64,000 nucleotides of DNA from Firmicutes bacterium AF25-13AC (lineage in GTDB: Bacteria > Bacillota > Clostridia > Lachnospirales > Lachnospiraceae), in NCBI GenBank assembly GCA_003478935.1, contig QUFP01000002.1:104368-168367 (forward strand), given 5' to 3'. The first letter of the stretch is position 1; each line of letters begins with the position of its first letter. The notes below the pieces were generated by a model that saw only the letters and a list, made by a program, of their open reading frames with translations, made no database searches and had not been told where the DNA came from. Made by a program: the position numbers and the translations under genes. Below are positions 47,522-55,121 of the stretch, one piece after another.

Positions 47522-48079
47522 ATGAAAGCAGTATCGTTGGGAAAACAAAAGAAAAAGAGCCTGCCGTGGCGTATTGTGAGCGGATTGGCAAATACAGCGC
47601 TTCTAATTATACTGGCGCTGTTTGTTTATCTGTTTTTGGCATTTCCAATGCAGATGAAGGGTCATTCTATGGAACCGGCAGTCGCAGAAAAAAGTCTGCT
47701 GTTACTAAATAAAATACAGTATCGTTTTGTTTCACCGAAGCAGTTTGATGTAATTGCATTTCAGATCAAAGACAGCGATGAGCTTCAAATCAAGCGTATC
47801 ATTGCATGTCCGGGTGATCGCATAAACATTAAAGAAGGAATGATTTATATAAATGGAACTTTGTGTGAGCAGGCGAATGAATATAGTAAGGATCTGATCT
47901 ATGCAGGAACAGCTTCAGATGAACTGACAGTTGGAGAAAACGAATATTTTGTTTTGGGAGATAATGCAGTTTATAGTGAAGACAGCAGATCAGAAGATAT
48001 TGGTATGGTATCAAAGGATCAGATTGTGGGAAAGGTTTGGTTTGTGGGAGAGTCATTTCTTTCATTCCATCTTTTATAG
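47522..48079 (+). CDS. lepB: Signal peptidase I
   Basis: A 185-residue type I signal peptidase, which releases exported proteins from their signal peptides at the outer membrane face. One N-terminal helix (about 20-42) anchors it. The nucleophile Ser is in KGHSMEPA (about 49), the general base Lys in IKRIIACPGD (about 92), and the later boxes read FVLGDNAVYSEDSR and GKVWFV. A basic cytoplasmic head (KKKSLPWR) gives normal topology. It sits between rplS and rbgA in the usual gene order. Confidence 0.95.
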   Translation: MKAVSLGKQKKKSLPWRIVSGLANTALLIILALFVYLFLAFPMQMKGHSMEPAVAEKSLLLLNKIQYRFVSPKQFDVIAFQIKDSDELQIKRIIACPGDRINIKEGMIYINGTLCEQANEYSKDLIYAGTASDELTVGENEYFVLGDNAVYSEDSRSEDIGMVSKDQIVGKVWFVGESFLSFHLL

Positions 48080-48164
48080 AGAATTGGATTGACCGCAAAC
48101 AGCAAAATGAGTTATACTGAAAACAGCGAAGCTGTTCAGAAAGAAAAGAAAGGTTTGATAAACT

Positions 48165-49031
48165 ATGCAGATACAGTGGTATCCGGGACATATGACAAAG
48201 GCACGCCGTGCCATGCAGGAGGATCTGAAATTAGTTGATCTTGTTATGGAACTAACAGATGCGAGAGCACCTTTGGCAGGACGAAATCCCGATATTGATA
48301 AACTTGCAGCTGGAAAAGCAAGAATGATTTTTTTGAACAAGGCAGATTTGGCAGATGATCAGGCGACACTTGCCTGGATGGATTATTTTAGAAAGAAGGG
48401 CATCACACCAATTCGTCTTGATGCAAGAAAAACAAATTTCAAAAAAGCTGTCGTTGATGGTGTGAAAATTGCATGTCAGGAAAAGATTGAGCGTGATCGC
48501 CGCAAGGGAATTTTAAATCGTCCGATCCGCGCCATGGTTGTAGGTATTCCTAATGTAGGAAAATCTACATTTATTAATTCACTTGCAGGAAAGACAGCTG
48601 CAAAGACAGGAAATAAGCCAGGTGTTACGCGTGGAAACCAGTGGATCAAGATCGACAAACAGCTTGAGCTTCTTGATACGCCAGGTATTTTGTGGCCTAA
48701 GTTTGATGATGAGGCAATCGGAATGAAGCTTGCCTGTGTGGGTTCAATCAGCGATGAAGTACTTAATATGCAGGAAATTGCCTACCATTTGCTTTCATAT
48801 GGAAAGGCGAATTACAATCAGCTGTTTGAAGCACGCTACGGGGCAGTGCCGCAGCCAGATGATGAGCGCGACAATGAAATAGTACTCTGGATGGAAAATA
48901 TTGCCAGACAGAGAGGTTGTTTAAAGAGGGGTGCAGAGACTGATTTTGATAAGGTATCTGCGCAGATTACTGATGATTTTAGAAGCGGCCGCATTGGAAA
49001 GGTTTCGCTTGAGGTGCCTAAGCAGGCATAA
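48165..49031 (+). CDS. ylqF: Ribosome biogenesis GTPase YlqF/RbgA
   Basis: A 288-residue circularly permuted GTPase required for late 50S subunit assembly. The motif order is G4 (LNKADLAD, about 57), G5 (LDAR), G1 (GIPNVGKST, about 127), G2 (PGVTRGNQW) and G3 (DTPGIL, about 168), which is diagnostic. The N-terminus QIQWYPGHMTKA is also typical. The C-terminal domain is present in full. GAAAGGT precedes the ATG. It lies between lepB and rnhB, as in many Bacillota. Confidence 0.95.
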   Translation: MQIQWYPGHMTKARRAMQEDLKLVDLVMELTDARAPLAGRNPDIDKLAAGKARMIFLNKADLADDQATLAWMDYFRKKGITPIRLDARKTNFKKAVVDGVKIACQEKIERDRRKGILNRPIRAMVVGIPNVGKSTFINSLAGKTAAKTGNKPGVTRGNQWIKIDKQLELLDTPGILWPKFDDEAIGMKLACVGSISDEVLNMQEIAYHLLSYGKANYNQLFEARYGAVPQPDDERDNEIVLWMENIARQRGCLKRGAETDFDKVSAQITDDFRSGRIGKVSLEVPKQA

Positions 49032-49087
49032 GCAGTCAGAACAATGTTTTGCTGCAAAAAAACGAAGGATAAGACAGGATAAAGAAC

Positions 49088-49870
49088 ATGGATGGGAAAC
49101 AAAAGTCAGTTGCTGCGATTACGCAGGAACTTCAAAATTGCAGCGAAGAGGCGCTGATTGCACTTTGCAGCAATCTGCGTACAGATCCAAGAAAAAGTGT
49201 GCAGCTTCTTGCAGAAAAGGCTATGAAACGCTTGGAAAAGGAAAAAAAGGAGCTTGAGCGTGTTCAGGGGATGATCGACTTTGAACGTGAGATTGCAGGC
49301 AGCACAATATACTGCGGAATTGACGAGGCCGGACGAGGACCGCTTGCGGGACCAGTTGTGGCGGCAGCTGTCATTATGCCGCGTGATGGAAAAATTCCGT
49401 ATGTCAACGACTCAAAGCAGGTCTCAGAAAAGAAAAGAGAACAGCTTTACGAGCAGATTTTAAAGGAAGCAGTATCCTATGGAGTAGGAATTGTCGATGC
49501 AAAAAGAATTGATGAAATCAATATTTTGCAGGCAACATATGAGGCAATGCGCGAGGCAGTAAGTCAACTTACGCTGCCGCTTGGCCATGTGCTTGCAGAT
49601 GCAGTGCGTATTCCTAAGCTTACCGTGGCACAGACACCGATTATAAAGGGAGATGCAAAATGTTATTCGATTGCAGCTGCCAGTATTATCGCAAAGGTGA
49701 CGAGAGACCGAATCATGCGCGAGTATGATCGAATTTACCCAGGATATGGCTTTTCAGACAATAAGGGATATGGAAGTGCAGCTCATATTGAAACGTTAAA
49801 GAAAAAAGGACCTGTGCCGATCCACAGAAGAACCTTTATCAGTGCCTTTTGGCAGGGAGAACAGGATTGA
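49088..49870 (+). CDS. rnhB: Ribonuclease HII
   Basis: Cleaves RNA in RNA-DNA hybrids and misincorporated ribonucleotides. The 260-residue protein carries an extra helical N-terminal region (about 1-70) before the catalytic domain, as in other Bacillota. The catalytic residues are in YCGIDEAGRGPLAGP (Asp-Glu, about 77-84) and LADAVRIP (Asp), with KGDAKCYSIAAASIIAKVTRD completing the fold. Its stop overlaps the TTG start of yraN. Function is secure. Confidence 0.95.
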   Translation: MDGKQKSVAAITQELQNCSEEALIALCSNLRTDPRKSVQLLAEKAMKRLEKEKKELERVQGMIDFEREIAGSTIYCGIDEAGRGPLAGPVVAAAVIMPRDGKIPYVNDSKQVSEKKREQLYEQILKEAVSYGVGIVDAKRIDEINILQATYEAMREAVSQLTLPLGHVLADAVRIPKLTVAQTPIIKGDAKCYSIAAASIIAKVTRDRIMREYDRIYPGYGFSDNKGYGSAAHIETLKKKGPVPIHRRTFISAFWQGEQD

Positions 49871-50214
49871 ATAAACGCCAGATCGGAAGCGTGTATGAAT
49901 TAAAAGCTTCAGATTATCTGACAAAGAAAGGGTATCAGATAATAGAACGCAATTATCGGTGCAGAATCGGAGAGATTGACATAATTGCAATAGAGCGAGA
50001 TTGCCTGTGCTTTATTGAGGTGAAATACCGTAAAAATGAAAAGACAGGCGATCCGTTAGAGGCAGTCGATAAACGAAAGCAGCAAAAAATTATTCGGACA
50101 GCGCAGTATTATTTGCTGACACATTCAAAATATCAAAGTGTTAAATGCCGCTTTGATGCAGTGGGAATACTGGGAGAAGAAATTCGGCTTGTCAGGGATG
50201 CATTTCTTTGCTGA
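49867..50214 (+). CDS. YraN/UPF0102 family nuclease-like protein
   Basis: A 115-residue protein of the UPF0102 family, with a restriction-endonuclease-like fold: GSVYELKASDYL, then GEIDIIAIE and LCFIEVKYRKN supply the E..D..ExK pattern. Its cellular role is not established; it is often next to rnhB. I choose the TTG at 49867, which overlaps the rnhB stop (TTGA) and has AGGGAGA six bases upstream. A TTG six codons earlier is also open. Translation is probably coupled to rnhB. Confidence 0.9.
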   Translation: MNKRQIGSVYELKASDYLTKKGYQIIERNYRCRIGEIDIIAIERDCLCFIEVKYRKNEKTGDPLEAVDKRKQQKIIRTAQYYLLTHSKYQSVKCRFDAVGILGEEIRLVRDAFLC

Positions 50215-50246
50215 TAGATCAGTACGTGTAAAAAGGAGATCAAAAT

Positions 50247-51095
50247 ATGATGCTCATTCGAAAAGGTACGGGAGAAGACCCGCGGTTAATTGAAAAAGAT
50301 AAAGTTCCTTATTTGGAATTTGAAGCATTGAAAAAGCAGTCCTGGCTGACACATGCCTTCTCTACAAGACTTGGCGGTGTGAGCAGTGGCTGCTTTGCGT
50401 CTATGAACCTGGGTTTTGGACGCGGAGAAGAAGATAAAATTGTTGCAGAGAATTATAAAAGGCTTGGAGATGCAGTGGGTTTTGACTGGAAAAAAGTGGT
50501 CTTGTCCCATCAGACTCACACTACAAATGTACGCCTTGTGACAGAAAAAGATGCCGGAAAGGGAACGGTAAGAGAACGCGATTACACAGATGTGGATGGA
50601 TTAATTACAAATGAGCCTGGGCTGCCGCTTGTAACATTTTATGCTGATTGTGTGCCGCTTTATTTTGCAGATCCTAAAAATAAGGCAATTGGATTATCAC
50701 ATTCCGGATGGCGCGGTACCGTGGGACGCATGGGTGAAAAAACACTAAAAACGATGAATGAAGCGTTTGGCACACAGCCACAGGATGTGATAGCAGCCAT
50801 CGGACCGAGTATATGCGGTGATTGCTTTGAGGTAGGACCAGAGGTAGTAGAAGAATTTGCAAAAATATTTTCAAAAAAACAGATGGAAGCAATATGTCAT
50901 GCAGGACGAAATGACAGAAGCTATCTTGATTTGTGGCGGGCAAACCGCATAATTTTAGAGGAGGCTGGCGTGCAGCCGCAAAATATCAGTGTAACAAATA
51001 TTTGTACCAGATGCAACCCAGATCTTTTGTACTCTCATAGAATTATGGGGGCGCAAAGAGGTAATTTGGCAGCAATTTTAATGATAAGGGAATAA
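50247..51095 (+). CDS. pgeF: Peptidoglycan editing factor PgeF (YfiH, laccase-domain)
   Basis: A 282-residue copper- or zinc-containing oxidoreductase-fold protein. In E. coli the family corrects misincorporated L-serine in peptidoglycan precursors. Key metal ligands appear in LSHQTHTTNV, TFYADCVPL and LSHSGWRGTV, followed by the GPSICGDCFEVG block and TRCNPDLLYSHR near the C-terminus. AAAGGAG precedes the ATG. It follows yraN by 32 bases, likely in the same operon. Assignment by family is strong. Confidence 0.92.
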   Translation: MMLIRKGTGEDPRLIEKDKVPYLEFEALKKQSWLTHAFSTRLGGVSSGCFASMNLGFGRGEEDKIVAENYKRLGDAVGFDWKKVVLSHQTHTTNVRLVTEKDAGKGTVRERDYTDVDGLITNEPGLPLVTFYADCVPLYFADPKNKAIGLSHSGWRGTVGRMGEKTLKTMNEAFGTQPQDVIAAIGPSICGDCFEVGPEVVEEFAKIFSKKQMEAICHAGRNDRSYLDLWRANRIILEEAGVQPQNISVTNICTRCNPDLLYSHRIMGAQRGNLAAILMIRE

Positions 51096-51144
51096 AAAGC
51101 AAAAAGTACAGCTGATTTCTCATGACAAAAAGAAAGGGGCAGCT

Positions 51145-52905
51145 ATGAAAAGACAAATGAAATGGGCGGCAGCATCATTGATATGCAGTCTTATTATACA
51201 GTGTATGCCGGCAGCGGCAGATCAAAAGACACAGGAAGCATTTGATGCTTATTTAGACAGAATTTATGCACAATGGATCAGTGAAAATCCATTTCAAATT
51301 CACTTTTATCTTGAGCATCCAGAAAATTATGGCATTGAACTAAGTTCATATACATTGATGGATTACAGTGAGTATGATGAGGCCGCAATTGAAGTATATG
51401 AAAAGCAGCAGGAGGAAGACCTTAAGGAATTGAGGTCATTTGACAAGACACAACTGACAAGACAACAGCAGATCTTGTATGATAAGCTTATGGAGCAGAT
51501 TGATCTGAATGAAAAGTATGCGGACATGTTTGACTTTTCTTCACTTATTGGCGGGTCAAATGGAATTGTCAATTCTCTTGCTAATAATTTTCAAAATTAT
51601 TTGTTTATTGAGAAGAAGGATGTAGAAGAATATTTAAAATTTTTACAGGATATTCCGAATTATATTGATTATGCAATTGATTATACAAATGAGTATGCAG
51701 AATATGATCTAGTCCCGTCAAAGTATATGCTGCAGGTTAATAGAGAGGCAATTGATGAGCTTGTCGGCAAAAACACAAATGTTTTTATTGAAGGTTTCGA
51801 AAAAAAGCTTGATGAGGCTGCATTTCTTTCTGATGAAGAACGTGCGGATTTTAAAACAAAAAACAAAGAACTTGTAGAGCAGATTGTAAATCCGGCATTT
51901 GCAAAGCTTAAACAGCAGCTTTCACAGTGGCAGGAAACATTTGACGAGTGGGAAGGCTTTGCTGAATATGCTGAGGGCGAGGATTATTATAATTATCTAA
52001 TTGAAACATATGCAGGTGTTTCTATGGATGCCGAGGAATTGTTTGATTATATGTATGACAAGCTTGATGATTGTGAGGAACGATTCTCAGAGCTGTTAGA
52101 GGATGATGAAATATATGAAGGCTATATGAATTCAGAGTATGGCTTTGAAAAAAGAACACCATCTGAGATTTTAGATGCGCTTCGTGTTTATACAAAGGAA
52201 AATTTTGCACCGATTGCAGATCCTGGTTATCAGGTAGAGGAGCTTCCAACTGCTCTTCGAAGCGATGGCGTACTGGCATATTACCTGACACCTCAGGAGG
52301 ATCATGACGATATTAATCAGATTTGTTTAAATCCAGATGCGCTTGGCACGGATCTTGGAGTTTTGTATGAAACGCTGGCGCATGAAGGTTATCCTGGTCA
52401 TCTGTACTTTTTTAATTATGTAAAACAGCAGGGTTGGCATCCGATCAATTTCTTTGTGTCAAATATTGGCTTTGAGGAGGGATGGGCAGAATATGCAGCG
52501 CGCCTTTCACTAGATAGCTGGGGACTTGATCCAGATATGATGGAAGTTATTTTTCTGGATCAAGAGTTTAGTTATCTGTTAATGGGTTTGTCTGATATTG
52601 GAATCAATTATGGCGGATGGACAGTTGATGATGTATATGATCTGTGGGAAACTTACTTCTATCTTGACAGCGCAGAAGATGTGCGTGATGTATATGATGC
52701 GTGTATGGCAGAGCCAGGTACGATTCTTAGCTATTCAATCGGCTATTATCAGATATGCGATCTGGAAGAAGAGGTAAAGGAGATGCTTGGTGAATCATTT
52801 GATCATAATGAATTTGTGACAGAGCTTTTGTCAGTTGGCGGTGCATCATTTGATATTACAAGGTCATATATCATGGAGTGGGCTAACGAAAAGTTACACG
52901 GATAA
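51145..52905 (+). CDS. DUF885 family protein, exported, metallopeptidase-like
   Basis: A 586-residue protein with an N-terminal signal peptide (KRQMKWAAASLICSLIIQCMPAAAD, likely cut after AAA). The rest is helical and acidic and matches DUF885, thought to be zinc carboxypeptidase-like. Zinc-site candidates are HEGYPGH (about 413-419) and EEGWAEYAA (about 446), the family's conserved pair. AAAGGGG precedes the ATG. No lipobox was found, so it may be secreted or cleaved and wall-retained. Substrate unknown; peptides or peptidoglycan fragments are possible. It is the last gene before a new promoter. Confidence 0.85.
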   Translation: MKRQMKWAAASLICSLIIQCMPAAADQKTQEAFDAYLDRIYAQWISENPFQIHFYLEHPENYGIELSSYTLMDYSEYDEAAIEVYEKQQEEDLKELRSFDKTQLTRQQQILYDKLMEQIDLNEKYADMFDFSSLIGGSNGIVNSLANNFQNYLFIEKKDVEEYLKFLQDIPNYIDYAIDYTNEYAEYDLVPSKYMLQVNREAIDELVGKNTNVFIEGFEKKLDEAAFLSDEERADFKTKNKELVEQIVNPAFAKLKQQLSQWQETFDEWEGFAEYAEGEDYYNYLIETYAGVSMDAEELFDYMYDKLDDCEERFSELLEDDEIYEGYMNSEYGFEKRTPSEILDALRVYTKENFAPIADPGYQVEELPTALRSDGVLAYYLTPQEDHDDINQICLNPDALGTDLGVLYETLAHEGYPGHLYFFNYVKQQGWHPINFFVSNIGFEEGWAEYAARLSLDSWGLDPDMMEVIFLDQEFSYLLMGLSDIGINYGGWTVDDVYDLWETYFYLDSAEDVRDVYDACMAEPGTILSYSIGYYQICDLEEEVKEMLGESFDHNEFVTELLSVGGASFDITRSYIMEWANEKLHG

Positions 52906-52953
52906 TCCAATATCTATAGCCAAGCCACCTTCGGGACTTGCCGCAAAAAAGCC

Positions 52954-52983
52954 TTGACAAACAGAAACGTAAGTGTTACACTT
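52954..52983 (+). promoter_or_regulatory. Promoter with overlapping palindromic operator before the XRE gene
   Basis: TTGACA (52954-52959) and TACACT (52977-52982), 17-base spacer. A perfect inverted repeat AAGTGT-T-ACACTT (52971-52983) covers the -10, as expected for an autoregulated repressor site. Confidence 0.75.
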
Positions 52984-53036
52984 GCAATATACGAAAGAAA
53001 AAAGCAAAAATAACAATGAAAAGAGGAATACAAAAA

Positions 53037-53303
53037 ATGGAAGAAAAAGAGACTCGCTTTGACCGTTCAACAGAGCGCAGTGAATGTTTGATTGCCGAGT
53101 ATAAGAAACTTCGTAAGGATGAGGCAAAGATGAGCCAGAAATCACTTGAGGATATCACAGGTGTTCCGCGTCAGATGATTATCCGTTACGAAAAAGGAAA
53201 AATTATGCCGACCGTTCGTGCTATGAATCGTCTTCTTGAGCCGCTTGGCTATCAGCTTGGAATTGTTCCGCTGAAAAAAGAAGACAGCGAGGATACACAG
53301 TAA
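53037..53303 (+). CDS. XRE-family helix-turn-helix regulator
   Basis: An 88-residue DNA-binding protein consisting of little more than one HTH domain: AEYKKLRKDEAKMSQKSLEDITGVPRQMIIRYEKGKIMPTVRAMNRLLEPLG, with the recognition helix around PRQMIIRYE. The ATG at 53037 has AAGAGGA at proper spacing; the frame is open to 52938 but that stretch covers the promoter. A 13-base palindrome on its own -10 suggests autorepression. The downstream exported protein gene may be a target but has a separate start region. No toxin partner is adjacent. Confidence 0.85.
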   Translation: MEEKETRFDRSTERSECLIAEYKKLRKDEAKMSQKSLEDITGVPRQMIIRYEKGKIMPTVRAMNRLLEPLGYQLGIVPLKKEDSEDTQ

Positions 53304-53335
53304 TTACAGGCATAGGAAATTTATATACATAAGAT

Positions 53336-53400
53336 AAAAAGCATCTAGCAAAACTAACTGATCCGTATAAAAACGGTGGTTGTCTGCAGATGCTTTTTTG
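53336..53400 (+). terminator. Probable terminator after the XRE gene
   Basis: AAAAAGCATCT pairs with AGATGCTTTTTT across a loop of about 40 bases with its own small pairing. The next gene's RBS region begins just beyond. Confidence 0.6.
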
Positions 53401-53445
53401 GTACATACAAAGGAGGAGAAAAAAGAAAAAGAAAAGGAGAATTTT

Positions 53446-54597
53446 ATGGTACTAAAACAAAGAAAAACAGTATTGATTGTATCGGCACTGTTGACAGCAC
53501 AAATGGTCATGCAGGAAGCAGTACAGGCATTTGAAGAAGTCTCGCAGCCTGAAGTGCAAATTACAGAAACAGCACAGGAAGGTGAACTTGTCAGTCAGTC
53601 AGATGGGGATGATATCTGGACGGAAACTTATACATATGTGTCTGATACAAACACGCCTCATGCTTTTGCAGAAACAGTTGAAAAACAAGGCGATTGGTAT
53701 GCGATGAAGGATGTAGAATATCAGGTGACAGAGCTGACGACACAGCTGATACAAAAAAGCGAAGCAATGTGGGCATATGCATCGTATGAGCCGGAGCAGG
53801 AAATAGAAGAAGCAGGAATCCACTATACATTGACATCACTTTCCAAAGATGAATGGATGCAGACAGATCGTCTAAAAAATGTGACGAAATACTTAAGCTG
53901 TCAGGAAGGACAGGAAGTTTCGGAAACGCTTGATGTAGAGACAGCAGATGAAGTGACAGGAGAAGCTCTTTATGGAACAATTGAAAGAATTGAGTTAAAA
54001 GAGGATGGCGCAGATTGGAAGGAAGGTGCTCTTGAGGAATGGGATATTTACAGCTGGAATGGAGAGTCTTGGGTTTATCAAAGAAACGATGAATGTTTTT
54101 ACGCGACAGAAGAAAGTCCATGGTTTGAAGGCTATGAGGCGGTATTTATGCAGGAGCATCATTTAGATGGCGTATTTAATCAGATCACATCAATAGAATG
54201 GTATGGAGATGGCTGGCAGGACGAGGAAGGAAACTGGAAGAGAAGTGTCAGGATAACAGGAAACAAAATGGTACCGCGATATCAGGCAATTTATTCAGGA
54301 GACGTGGCGCAGCCTGATCTGCCAATGGTGTGTTATAAAGCGCAGTATACGTCTGATCCGCAGGGCTATCTTATAACAGCAGATGTAACATATGAAAAAA
54401 TGCAAGAAGAAGCAGTGCAGGAAGAAGAAAATGCAGATGAGTCAATATTAAAGTCAATATCAGAAGAACTTATAAAAACATTGCAGCAGAATAAAACAAA
54501 TGAAAAATTCTGGTATTTACTGTTAGCGGCACTTATGGCTGTCAGTGTGGGCTTACAGACAGCAGTGATTTTTGTGCTGGCATTTCGTGAGCGGTAA
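53446..54597 (+). CDS. Exported, membrane-anchored protein of unknown function
   Basis: A 383-residue protein with an N-terminal signal peptide (KTVLIVSALLTAQMVMQEAVQA, cut about residue 27), an acidic extracellular region rich in Glu, Trp and Tyr, and a C-terminal transmembrane helix (FWYLLLAALMAVSVGLQTAVIF) followed by a short basic end (RER). The layout is that of a type I single-pass surface protein. I do not recognise the ectodomain; it has no cell-wall sorting LPxTG. GAAAAGGAGAA precedes ATG 53446, preferred over the upstream frame. It is followed at once by the tRNA cluster promoter. Confidence 0.75.
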   Translation: MVLKQRKTVLIVSALLTAQMVMQEAVQAFEEVSQPEVQITETAQEGELVSQSDGDDIWTETYTYVSDTNTPHAFAETVEKQGDWYAMKDVEYQVTELTTQLIQKSEAMWAYASYEPEQEIEEAGIHYTLTSLSKDEWMQTDRLKNVTKYLSCQEGQEVSETLDVETADEVTGEALYGTIERIELKEDGADWKEGALEEWDIYSWNGESWVYQRNDECFYATEESPWFEGYEAVFMQEHHLDGVFNQITSIEWYGDGWQDEEGNWKRSVRITGNKMVPRYQAIYSGDVAQPDLPMVCYKAQYTSDPQGYLITADVTYEKMQEEAVQEEENADESILKSISEELIKTLQQNKTNEKFWYLLLAALMAVSVGLQTAVIFVLAFRER

Positions 54598-54626
54598 CAT
54601 AAAAATTAAAAAAAATAAAAAAGTGG

Positions 54627-54655
54627 TTGACAACAGCCTTGCAGTGTGATATTAT
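54627..54655 (+). promoter_or_regulatory. Promoter of the tRNA-Glu/Pro/Glu cluster
   Basis: TTGACA (54627-54632) and TATTAT (54650-54655), spacer 17, about 15 bases before tRNA-Glu. An overlapping TATAAT at 54653 has a less usual 20-base spacer. Confidence 0.8.
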
Positions 54656-54669
54656 AATCAGCGTTGCAA

Positions 54670-54741
54670 GGCTTGTTGGTCAAGGGGTTAAGACGTCGCC
54701 CTCTCACGGCGAAAACAGGAGTTCGATTCTCCTACAAGCTG
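54670..54741 (+). tRNA. tRNA-Glu (anticodon CTC), copy 1
   Basis: A 72-base cloverleaf with acceptor GGCTTGT/ACAAGCT (first pair G-U), anticodon stem TCGCC/GGCGA with loop CTCTCAC (CTC), T-arm AGGAGTTCGATTCTCCT and discriminator G. Identical to the copy at 54851. Confidence 0.93.
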
Positions 54742-54748
54742 CTTAGCT

Positions 54749-54822
54749 CGAGGTGTGGCTCAGTTTGGTAGAGCGCTGCGTTCGGGACGCAGAGGTCGCA
54801 AGTTCAAATCTTGTCGCCTCGA
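54749..54822 (+). tRNA. tRNA-Pro (anticodon CGG)
   Basis: A 74-base cloverleaf with acceptor CGAGGTG/CGCCTCG, D-arm GGCTCAGTTTGGTAGAG, anticodon stem CTGCG/CGCAG with loop TTCGGGA (CGG), T-arm GCAAGTTCAAATCTTGT, discriminator A. Confidence 0.95.
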
Positions 54823-54850
54823 TTGCCGATAGGCAAAGAAAAATAAATAT

Positions 54851-54922
54851 GGCTTGTTGGTCAAGGGGTTAAGACGTCGCCCTCTCACGGCGAAAACAGG
54901 AGTTCGATTCTCCTACAAGCTG
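54851..54922 (+). tRNA. tRNA-Glu (anticodon CTC), copy 2
   Basis: Sequence identical to the first tRNA-Glu over all 72 bases, separated from it by tRNA-Pro and 28 bases of spacer. Same transcript, ended by the terminator below. Confidence 0.93.
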
Positions 54923-54925
54923 TTG

Positions 54926-54953
54926 TGCTCTGCAGTTGCAGAGCATTTTTTTT
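54926..54953 (+). terminator. Terminator of the tRNA cluster
   Basis: TGCTCTGC-AGTT-GCAGAGCA, a perfect 8-bp stem, followed by eight T residues. Confidence 0.95.
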
Positions 54954-55039
54954 AAGAATAAAACCAAACATAAGTTCATAAAACAAGTATAAATGAGTGG
55001 AAAGTTCCAATTTGCGGGACATCCCATTCGGAAAACAGC

Positions 55040-55069
55040 TTGACAGAAAGAATCACTCAATGGTATAAA
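55040..55069 (+). promoter_or_regulatory. Promoter of the topoisomerase operon
   Basis: TTGACA (55040-55045) and TATAAA (55064-55069), spacer 18, about 50 bases before the start codon. Confidence 0.8.
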
Positions 55070-55121
55070 ATTAACGGACATAAGAGATGATTGAGATGAT
55101 GAGATAAGGAAGGAAATATAG

